5,092 nucleotides of DNA from Lachnospiraceae bacterium (GTDB taxonomy: Bacteria; Bacillota; Clostridia; Lachnospirales; Lachnospiraceae), in contig JAFTPY010000302.1 in NCBI GenBank assembly GCA_017463035.1, forward strand, positions 1-5,092, in the 5' to 3' direction. The notes under the pieces are model-generated. The model worked only from the letters and a program-made list of their open reading frames with translations, was not told where the DNA came from and did no database searches. Within the stretch, counting starts at the first letter, position 1; each line of letters opens with the position of its first letter. This document shows positions 1-5,092 of the stretch, piece after piece. The position numbers and the translations under genes are program-made.

Positions 1-1101
1 TAAATTCTCAATATGCTTTTCAAGGTTTACGATACCTTTCTTTAATGCTTCTACATTCTCTGCACCAAGGTCAGCCTTTGCCACGCCGCCGTTGTACTTT
101 AACGCACGTAACGTAGCCACAAGTACAACCGCATCCGGCTTAAGACCTGCCATACGGCACTTGATGTCAAGAAACTTCTCCGCACCTAAGTCTGCGCCGA
201 AGCCTGCCTCGGTAATAACATAATCCGCAAGCTTTAATGCCGTTCTGGTTGCACGGACACTATTACAGCCGTGAGCGATATTTGCAAACGGACCGCCGTG
301 AACAATGGCCGGAGTATGCTCTAAGGTCTGAATGAGATTCGGACGAAGTGCATCCTTTAAAAGAGCTGCCATGGAACCAACTGCCTTTAACTGCTCTGCG
401 GTTACCGGGTTGCCGTCGTAGTCGTATGCCACGATAATACGCCCCAGACGTACCTTCAAATCCTCCATATCCTCTGCCAGACAAAGGATTGCCATAATCT
501 CGGAAGCTACAGTAATGATGAAGTGGTCCTCTCTTACCACACCGTCTGCCTTCTTTCCCATACCGATCACGATATTACGAAGGGCACGGTCATTCATATC
601 CAGACAACGCTTCCAGATGACCTGCTTCGTATCAATACGAAGAGCATTGCCCTGCTGGATGTGATTATCTAACATCGCCGCAAGTAAGTTGTTTGCGGAA
701 GTAATTGCGTGGAAATCTCCGGTAAAATGAAGATTTAAGTCCTCCATCGGGACTACCTGTGCGTAGCCGCCGCCTGCAGCACCGCCCTTAACACCGAAGC
801 ACGGTCCTAAGGAAGGCTCACGAAGCGCAATGACTGCCTTCTTACCAAGCTTTCCGAAGGCCTGACCGAGACCTACGGTGGTGGTGGTCTTACCTTCGCC
901 TGCCGGAGTCGGATTAATTGCGGTTACCAGCACCAGCTTACCGTCCGGATTGCCCTTTACTCTATCCCAGAGCTCATCCGTAAACTTTGCCTTGTACTTC
1001 CCGTAAAAATCAAGCTCTTCCTCTGTGATACCAAGCTGTGCGGCAACCTCTTTAATCGGCTGCATCACCGCTTCCTGTGCGATTTCAATATCTGTCTTCA
1101 T
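1..1101 (-). CDS. fhs: Formate--tetrahydrofolate ligase, N-terminal 367 residues (3' end outside window)
   Basis: Formate--tetrahydrofolate ligase (10-formyl-THF synthetase) joins formate to tetrahydrofolate at the cost of ATP, feeding purine synthesis, formyl-methionine and, in acetogens, the methyl branch of the Wood-Ljungdahl pathway. It is a cytoplasmic enzyme. I translated the frame codon by codon and it is open from the ATG at 1101 to the left edge. Visible motifs: the P-loop-like TPAGEGKTTTT at residues 65-75 (Lys71), Arg94 in the LREPSLGP segment (93-100), the family signature GVKGGAAGGGY at 103-113, HFTGDFHAI at 125-133, and the second signature VATLRALKYNGG at 328-339. The family is usually about 555 residues, so roughly a third is missing only because the window ends. 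The start is fixed by an AAGGAGG eight bases upstream. It lies 56 bases downstream of the DUF1622 gene on the same strand; whether it is cotranscribed or has its own promoter is open. No disruption or missing key residue is seen. Confidence 0.97.
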   Translation of the reverse strand, partial: MKTDIEIAQEAVMQPIKEVAAQLGITEEELDFYGKYKAKFTDELWDRVKGNPDGKLVLVTAINPTPAGEGKTTTTVGLGQAFGKLGKKAVIALREPSLGPCFGVKGGAAGGGYAQVVPMEDLNLHFTGDFHAITSANNLLAAMLDNHIQQGNALRIDTKQVIWKRCLDMNDRALRNIVIGMGKKADGVVREDHFIITVASEIMAILCLAEDMEDLKVRLGRIIVAYDYDGNPVTAEQLKAVGSMAALLKDALRPNLIQTLEHTPAIVHGGPFANIAHGCNSVRATRTALKLADYVITEAGFGADLGAEKFLDIKCRMAGLKPDAVVLVATLRALKYNGGVAKADLGAENVEALKKGIVNLEKHIENL

Positions 1102-1109
1102 CTGACCGT

Positions 1110-1116
1110 CCTCCTT
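1110..1116 (-). promoter_or_regulatory. Ribosome binding site of fhs
   Basis: A perfect AAGGAGG on the minus strand ends eight bases before the ATG at 1099-1101. The spacing is optimal for a Firmicute start and confirms the fhs N-terminus (MKTDIEIAQE). Confidence 0.9.
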
Positions 1117-1127
1117 ATATTTACGGT

Positions 1128-1143
1128 GGTGTCTTAAGACACC
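1128..1143. promoter_or_regulatory. Perfect 16-base palindrome in the fhs leader (possible operator or mRNA hairpin)
   Basis: GGTGTCTTAAGACACC reads identically on both strands. It sits between the DUF1622 stop (1158) and the fhs Shine-Dalgarno (1110-1116), 11 bases from the latter. As RNA from the minus strand it can form a six-pair stem with a UUAA loop, extended by two G-C pairs (1144-1145 with 1125-1126) past a single bulged base at 1127. Neither strand has a uridine run after the stem, so it is not a standard intrinsic terminator. A two-fold symmetric site of this size in front of a gene fits a dimeric repressor operator, or a hairpin that limits ribosome access. I cannot assign a regulator. 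The palindrome is certain; its function is inference. Confidence 0.5.
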
Positions 1144-1157
1144 CCTATACTTTACTC

Positions 1158-1541
1158 TTATTGTTTCCCTTTACTCCCCAGCAAATGACTTCTTTGCAAT
1201 TTTTCTTCCTGCTCGGTTTTGTGTTTATTTTCTTCTTTAATTTCCCAATGTATCAGGAAGGTCAGCGCCGCTCGTAACGCAATAATCGCACCTACCGTCA
1301 ATATTTCTTCCCATTCCCTTACGATAACCGTCTTTAAAATCTCACTGCCAAGCTTAAACTCCAGACCGATTTCAAGACCGTGGGCCAGTGTCAGTTTGAC
1401 GTTCGGATTCTTTCTGATATAATACACAAAGCCCTTAATACCGGAACAGATAATCACACCGATACCGATAAACTCGAAAATAAGAATAGCTATTTCTACC
1501 ACATACTGCATCACATCATGTAACAATTCCAGTACATTCAT
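1158..1541 (-). CDS. DUF1622 family small membrane protein
   Basis: This is a 127-residue protein of unknown function that I place in the DUF1622 family, mainly from the motif EFKLGSEILKTVI at residues 61-73 followed by an Ala/Ile-rich helix containing ALRAALTF (88-95). Two membrane helices are apparent, about residues 10-33 and 80-98. Between them lies a stretch with basic residues (YYIRKNPNVKL, 40-50) and the conserved amphipathic segment. The last 28 or so residues are hydrophilic and rich in Lys, Glu and Gln, probably an exposed tail. A GTG at 1545-1547 would add two residues, but it lies only one base from the Shine-Dalgarno; the ATG at 1539-1541 is seven bases away and is preferred. The gene follows ftsK after 51 bases and precedes fhs by 56, all on one strand, so it may be the last gene of the uppP-ftsK transcript. 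Nothing in the sequence shows a biochemical activity. Family assignment is from recall of the motif. Confidence 0.85.
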   Translation of the reverse strand: MNVLELLHDVMQYVVEIAILIFEFIGIGVIICSGIKGFVYYIRKNPNVKLTLAHGLEIGLEFKLGSEILKTVIVREWEEILTVGAIIALRAALTFLIHWEIKEENKHKTEQEEKLQRSHLLGSKGKQ

Positions 1542-1548
1542 CCGCACG

Positions 1549-1555
1549 CCTCCTT
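1549..1555 (-). promoter_or_regulatory. Ribosome binding site that decides the DUF1622 start
   Basis: A perfect AAGGAGG on the minus strand. It is seven bases from the ATG at 1539-1541 but only one base from the in-frame GTG at 1545-1547, so the ATG is the likely initiation codon. Confidence 0.85.
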
Positions 1556-1558
1556 TTG

Positions 1559-1586
1559 CAAAGAACCCATTCTCCCGTATTCTTTG
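1559..1586. repeat. Short inverted repeat in the ftsK-DUF1622 gap
   Basis: CAAAGAA (1559-1565) and TTCTTTG (1580-1586) are exact seven-base inverted arms around a 14-base loop. The element starts six bases after the ftsK stop codon in transcription order and ends three bases before the Shine-Dalgarno of the next gene. The stem is A/T-rich with only two G-C pairs, and no uridine run follows, so it is a weak hairpin and not a credible terminator. It may be chance; at most it could slightly affect translation of the downstream gene or act as a processing site. Confidence 0.3.
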
Positions 1587-1592
1587 GCTACA

Positions 1593-4500
1593 TTACACAT
1601 AATCTCCGATATACTGCTCGAACTCCTCTGCGGACATCAATACCTTACGCGGTTTTGTGCCCTCTTCCGGGCCTACTACACCAGCCTCCGCCAGCTGGTC
1701 CATAATCCGGGCCGCACGGTTAAAGCCAATTTTGTAGGCACGCTGAAGCATACCGATGGAGGCCTTGTCCTTCTCAATAATCAGTTTCCCCGCATCCGCA
1801 AAATACTCATCGTAACCGTTGGCGTTCCCGGAATTTGCCCCGGCGGAATCACCTCCGCCCGTCGGCATATTGGAAATCTTTTCGGAAATTTCCGGATTAT
1901 AGGCACTTCCTTCATTATTTGACTTCAAAAACTCAACTACCGAACTTACTTCTCTGTCGGATACAAAAGCACCCTGTACACGTACCGGTTTGGAATAACC
2001 GGACGGGAAGAACAACATATCACCCTTACCGAGAAGCTTCTCTGCTCCCGCACCGTCCAAAATCGTTCTGGAATCGATGGCCGAAGATACCGCAAAAGCA
2101 ATACGGGACGGAATATTTGCTTTAATCAGACCCGTAATAACGTTAACCGACGGTCGCTGGGTCGCAATTACAAGATGAATACCTGCCGCACGGGCCAACT
2201 GTGCCAGACGACAAATGGAATCCTCCACCTCGCCCGGAGCTACCATCATAAGGTCCGCAAGCTCGTCCACAATAATCACAATCTGCGGAAGATGCTTGTA
2301 CTTTTCTTCCTCTAAGCCCTGCTTAGCCGCATCAGCTACACGCTCATTGTATCCCTTAATATCACGAACCTCAAGCTCCGCAAACTTCTGGTAACGCTCC
2401 ATCATTTCGATTACCGCCCAGTTCAGTGCCGCGCTGGCCTTCTTCGGGTCCGTCACTACCGGAATCATCAAATGCGGAATGCCGTTATATACGGAAAGCT
2501 CTACCACCTTCGGATCCACCATAATCAGTTTAACCTCGGACGGGTCCGCTTTATACAAAATGCTCATAATTAACGTATTGATACATACGGATTTACCGGA
2601 ACCGGTAGCACCCGCAATAAGAAGGTGCGGCATCTTTGCAATGTCCGTTACCACCGTCTGACCGCCGATATCCTTACCCACCGCAAAAGCCACATTGGAG
2701 CCGTGACCGGTAAATTCGGGGGACTCTAACAGTTCACGTAATAATACCGTAGAATTCTCTTTATTCGGTACCTCAATCCCCACAGCCGCTTTGCCCGGAA
2801 TCGGTGCCTCGATACGCACATCCGCAGCCGCCAGATTTAACTTAATATCATCCGCCAGACTTGTAATCTTACTAACCTTTACACCCTGCTCCGGTTGTAG
2901 CTCATATCTGGTAACCGCAGGGCCGCAGCTTACATTGGTTACGGTTACTCTTACACCGAAGCTGTCAAGGGTACTCTGCAGCTTCATGGCAGTCTCCTGA
3001 AGCTCTCTTTCGGAAACTCCCTTCGTTCCCTTCGGCATTGTCAGCAAATCAATCGGCGGGAACTCATACTTCTTTATCGGTTCACTCTCTTCGATTACAA
3101 GAGGCTCAATCGGCTCATTGTCGCCGGAACTCTTCCTCGTTCTTCGATGTGTTGCAACCGCCTCACTATCGCTTTCTACACTAGTAGAATTCTCCACAGC
3201 ATCATAATCGGATACAGCTTCGGTATCGGCAATCCCCGTCGGTCGGAACTTCTGTCCGCCGGAAGTTTGGCGAATTCCGTCGTCTCCCAACGCATCTAAC
3301 TGCTCTGCCACCGTCGGACCTTTTCGCGGTGTATTGTTCCACTTCAATCCGGTATTCTCAGCAGACGTACTACTTCCAGTCTGCCCGTAACTGTCGGTGG
3401 TGCTCTTCTTTTCTACATAAGTAGTATCTTTATACTCCCCGGTCTCCGGAGAAATCTCCATCATACGAAGTCCTGCATTCTGCGCCTTACGTTCCTCGTT
3501 ATACAACGCACTCACCTCAGAAACAGTCTGTTCCGGCAGGGTATACTGATTGTTCATATCCAGCGTATACTCTCCGGTCGGTGTCTTACCGCCGAAGAAA
3601 TTCCGTTTTTCCTTTTTCGGTTTTGCCGACACTACCGGTTCCGGTGTACTCTGAACGTTACCTCCCGTCACACCTACCGCCGGCTCCATTTTTGCCTTTT
3701 CCTCCTCGGACAAAAGATAGGTCTTGGCTCTGCGCTCTCCAAGCTCCTTCCGCTTCTCTTCCACTAAACGGGCACGCTCCGCCTGTCGCTCTTCATAGGA
3801 CTCTCTCCGCTCCATGGCATGTACCTTATGAAGGGCATACCGCTCATTGCTCTTCTTTCCGATCCACGCAAACAATGCCTTTCCGGAAAACAGCATAAAG
3901 AAGGCCAAAAGCAGTGCAATTACCACCACATAGGAGCCTACCGTATCAAACAGCGGCATAAACAGAAAACAAATCAGACCGCCGCAAATACCGCCGCCCT
4001 TCTTAAACTCTGCCGACAGCTTATAATAATCCGTAATCTTCAAAGCCTTATGATATTCACCGATTTTCCAAATCTTATTTTCCACATAAGCAGTTCCCAT
4101 CGCCAGATCCGCTCCTTCTTTCAACGTGTACGCGCGAGAGGAATATAAATCCACCGCTTTCATCTGCTCCGCTGAATACGTGGTCATCAACTGAAAAAGC
4201 GCCGTTATCATAAACAACATTCCGAACAAATAAATCATCTTCCTTGTCAGGGCACGACTTCCTCTGTTGGCAAGGAAAAATGCCGTTCCGAAAAACAAGA
4301 ACACAGGAAATGCATATGCCAGCAAGCCGAACAAGCCGAACATAATGCCGTTGGTTACCTCGCCGACCTTTCCTCCCAGGTGAAAATGGCTCAACAATAA
4401 CAACACCGAAACAACCAACGTAATCAGCAAAATAACCTCGTTCTTCATCTCGTTGTTTGCGGTATTTTTCTGTGCAGTACTGCGACTGTTCTTCTGTCCG

Positions 4501-4667
4501 GAGGTACTCCGTCCCGACGAACGACCGGTACTTTTTGCGGTCCGTGCACCCGTAGAACGGCTGCCGCTTCCCGACCGTGTCCCCGCAGAACGGCTTGTAC
4601 CGTTGCCGGAACGTGTCGTTGTACCGCTATTCCGTTTTGTTGCTGTTTGCTTACTTCCGGATGCCAT
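1593..4667 (-). CDS. ftsK: DNA translocase FtsK/SpoIIIE
   Basis: Septum-anchored ATP-driven DNA pump that moves chromosomal DNA across the closing division or sporulation septum. At 1024 residues it exceeds B. subtilis SpoIIIE (787), because of extra tail and linker. Order of parts: a Ser/Thr/Arg/Gly-rich cytoplasmic tail (1-73); about five hydrophobic segments (77-96, 107-133, 143-162, 225-240, 244-262) with a roughly 60-residue soluble loop before the fourth; a charged Glu/Arg-rich, probably helical stretch (280-327); a low-complexity linker to about 530; the motor alpha part from PPIDLL (537-542); the RecA-like beta part with Walker A GATGSGKS (686-693), VDPKVVEL (717-724), Walker B IVIIVDE (796-802) and ATQRPSVNVITGLIKANIPSR (835-855); and a winged-helix gamma domain (about 951-1015) with SIGMLQRAYKIGFNRAARI, which reads polar DNA octamers in this family. 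All catalytic motifs are present. It follows uppP by 17 bases, implying cotranscription. Sequence cannot separate the vegetative FtsK role from the sporulation SpoIIIE role; spoIIIE is an equally fair name. Confidence 0.97.
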   Translation of the reverse strand: MASGSKQTATKRNSGTTTRSGNGTSRSAGTRSGSGSRSTGARTAKSTGRSSGRSTSGQKNSRSTAQKNTANNEMKNEVILLITLVVSVLLLLSHFHLGGKVGEVTNGIMFGLFGLLAYAFPVFLFFGTAFFLANRGSRALTRKMIYLFGMLFMITALFQLMTTYSAEQMKAVDLYSSRAYTLKEGADLAMGTAYVENKIWKIGEYHKALKITDYYKLSAEFKKGGGICGGLICFLFMPLFDTVGSYVVVIALLLAFFMLFSGKALFAWIGKKSNERYALHKVHAMERRESYEERQAERARLVEEKRKELGERRAKTYLLSEEEKAKMEPAVGVTGGNVQSTPEPVVSAKPKKEKRNFFGGKTPTGEYTLDMNNQYTLPEQTVSEVSALYNEERKAQNAGLRMMEISPETGEYKDTTYVEKKSTTDSYGQTGSSTSAENTGLKWNNTPRKGPTVAEQLDALGDDGIRQTSGGQKFRPTGIADTEAVSDYDAVENSTSVESDSEAVATHRRTRKSSGDNEPIEPLVIEESEPIKKYEFPPIDLLTMPKGTKGVSERELQETAMKLQSTLDSFGVRVTVTNVSCGPAVTRYELQPEQGVKVSKITSLADDIKLNLAAADVRIEAPIPGKAAVGIEVPNKENSTVLLRELLESPEFTGHGSNVAFAVGKDIGGQTVVTDIAKMPHLLIAGATGSGKSVCINTLIMSILYKADPSEVKLIMVDPKVVELSVYNGIPHLMIPVVTDPKKASAALNWAVIEMMERYQKFAELEVRDIKGYNERVADAAKQGLEEEKYKHLPQIVIIVDELADLMMVAPGEVEDSICRLAQLARAAGIHLVIATQRPSVNVITGLIKANIPSRIAFAVSSAIDSRTILDGAGAEKLLGKGDMLFFPSGYSKPVRVQGAFVSDREVSSVVEFLKSNNEGSAYNPEISEKISNMPTGGGDSAGANSGNANGYDEYFADAGKLIIEKDKASIGMLQRAYKIGFNRAARIMDQLAEAGVVGPEEGTKPRKVLMSAEEFEQYIGDYV
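4458..4667 (-). repeat. Low-complexity Ser/Thr/Arg/Gly-rich region encoding the ftsK N-terminal tail
   Basis: Residues 1-70 of the translocase are almost entirely Ser, Thr, Arg, Gly, Ala, Asn, Gln and Lys, with recurring R-S, S-R-S and G-T/G-S units and a strong net positive charge. At DNA level there are imperfect internal repeats; for example AGAACGGCT occurs at 4554-4562 and again at 4587-4595, exactly 33 bases (11 codons) apart, both encoding the same Ser-Arg-Ser unit. This composition suggests expansion by slippage or short duplication. The low complexity also explains the open shadow frames on both strands here. Confidence 0.7.
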
Positions 4668-4673
4668 TTCATC

Positions 4674-4680
4674 CCTCCTT
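4674..4680 (-). promoter_or_regulatory. Ribosome binding site that decides the ftsK start
   Basis: A perfect AAGGAGG six bases before the ATG at 4665-4667, inside the 17-base gap after uppP. The next in-frame ATG (residue 74, at 4446-4448) would remove the whole low-complexity tail and begin just before the first membrane helix, but it has no Shine-Dalgarno in front of it. The tail is therefore very likely translated. Confidence 0.9.
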
Positions 4681-4684
4681 GCAC

Positions 4685-5092
4685 TTATGCCAAAATGCTG
4701 AATAATACCGCAAATGCACCCATAGCAAAGCAGTAATATGCAAAATACTTAAACTTCTTTCCTCTGACAACCACCAACATAGTCTTAATACAAACATAGC
4801 CTACTTCTGCCGAAACAAAAGTCCCCGCCAAATAGTTCACTATATCGGTCCCGGAAAGCATCTCCGGTGCAAAATCCAACAATTCCAAAACCAACGCGCC
4901 CAAAATTGCCGGTATGGACATAATAAAGGAATACTTTACCGCAAACTCCCTCTTAAAACCGCAGGCAAGACACGCGGTAATGGTGGTTCCGGAACGGGAA
5001 ATTCCCGGAAACGTAGCAATTCCCTGTGCTACACCTACGATGGCGGCTTTTCCGTAAGAAGCATCCGCCTCGGTAAGTGCTCCGTCCGGCAA
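4685..5092 (-). CDS. uppP: Undecaprenyl-diphosphatase, C-terminal 135 residues (5' end outside window)
   Basis: Integral membrane phosphatase (UppP/BacA family) that converts undecaprenyl diphosphate to the monophosphate, returning the lipid carrier to peptidoglycan and other envelope polymer synthesis; overproduction is known to give bacitracin resistance. The visible part contains the family catalytic motif PGISRSGTT (fragment residues 29-37, with Ser and Arg of the SRSG core), followed by KYSFIMSIPAILGA (53-66) and hydrophobic helices around 54-72, 86-108 and 114-134, ending at a TAA at 4685-4687. Full family members are about 260-290 residues, so roughly half is seen. The other conserved motif, with the glutamates near the N-terminus, lies outside the window. 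The frame runs off the right edge; the TTG there is an internal leucine, not a start. The stop is 17 bases before the ftsK ATG, with the ftsK ribosome binding site inside that gap, so the two are almost certainly one transcript. Confidence 0.95.
   Translation of the reverse strand: MPDGALTEADASYGKAAIVGVAQGIATFPGISRSGTTITACLACGFKREFAVKYSFIMSIPAILGALVLELLDFAPEMLSGTDIVNYLAGTFVSAEVGYVCIKTMLVVVRGKKFKYFAYYCFAMGAFAVLFSILA

Noticed and set aside
263..484. Minus-strand open frame of 73 codons inside fhs
   Set aside because: It is in a different frame from fhs, which is continuously open here with conserved family sequence; the alternative product is low-complexity and unrecognisable.
1128..1143. The fhs-leader palindrome as an intrinsic terminator for the upstream operon
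   Set aside because: The bases after the stem on the minus strand are ACCGTAAATATAAGG, with no uridine run; the plus-strand side also lacks a contiguous T tract.
1120..1200. Search for a sigma-A promoter for fhs in the gap and the end of the DUF1622 gene
   Set aside because: The best combinations (TTGCTG with AATAAG or TAAGAG; TATAGG with no matching -35) have poor matches, so I do not annotate a promoter.
1191..1213. Possible plus-strand terminator (GCAAA...TTTGC followed by a T-rich stretch)
   Set aside because: The stem is only five pairs, mostly A-T, it lies inside the DUF1622 coding sequence, and no plus-strand gene would need termination here.
1077..1422. Plus-strand small frames across the fhs start and the DUF1622 gene
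   Set aside because: They are shadows of the minus-strand genes. Their hydrophobic Phe/Leu runs arise from the reverse complement of Lys/Glu-rich codons, and there is no ribosome binding site.
4445..4684. Minus-strand 79-codon frame overlapping the ftsK start
   Set aside because: It is a frame-shifted reading of the repetitive Ser/Arg/Gly tail. The AAGGAGG at 4674-4680 is correctly spaced for the ftsK ATG, and the overlapping product resembles no protein.
1584..4701. Several plus-strand open frames of about 60-112 codons antisense to ftsK
   Set aside because: They lie opposite a fully open, motif-rich gene, lack Shine-Dalgarno sequences and recognisable protein character, and follow from the codon bias and low complexity of the minus-strand gene.
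5090..5092. TTG at the right edge as a start codon for uppP
   Set aside because: The protein there begins mid-domain, the family needs about 130-150 more residues upstream, and there is no upstream sequence to support a start; it is an internal leucine.

Overview
This is an ordinary-looking chromosomal segment in which every supported gene lies on the minus strand. Transcription therefore runs from the right end of the window to the left. The order is uppP (C-terminal part only, cut by the right edge), ftsK/spoIIIE (complete, 1024 residues), a small DUF1622-type membrane protein (complete, 127 residues from the chosen start), then fhs, formate--tetrahydrofolate ligase (N-terminal 367 residues, cut by the left edge). 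Coding density is very high: the gaps between genes are 17, 51 and 56 bases, and no gene-free stretch approaches 300 bases.

The organism is most likely a Clostridia-type Firmicute, probably in or near Lachnospiraceae. The reasons are perfect AAGGAGG Shine-Dalgarno sequences ahead of all three visible starts, a SpoIIIE-like translocase with a Ser/Thr/Arg/Gly-rich N-terminal tail, an fhs of the anaerobe type, and moderate base composition. This is an inference from protein character, not a database match.

Region by region: 4685-5092 encodes the end of undecaprenyl-diphosphatase, which recycles the lipid carrier for peptidoglycan synthesis. 1593-4667 encodes the septal DNA pump that clears chromosomes from the division or sporulation septum; its membrane domain, long linker, RecA-like motor and DNA-reading gamma domain are all intact. 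1158-1541 encodes a two-helix membrane protein of unknown function. 1-1101 encodes the ATP-dependent enzyme that charges tetrahydrofolate with formate for one-carbon metabolism. The first two genes share an envelope/division theme. The last is metabolic, and its leader carries a perfect 16-base palindrome, the most distinctive non-coding element here.

I found no mobile element, CRISPR array, tRNA, rRNA, convincing intrinsic terminator or convincing promoter, and no evidence of a previously undescribed system. The items worth a second look are modest: the palindrome in the fhs leader, the low-complexity tail and long linker of the translocase, and the position of the DUF1622 gene.
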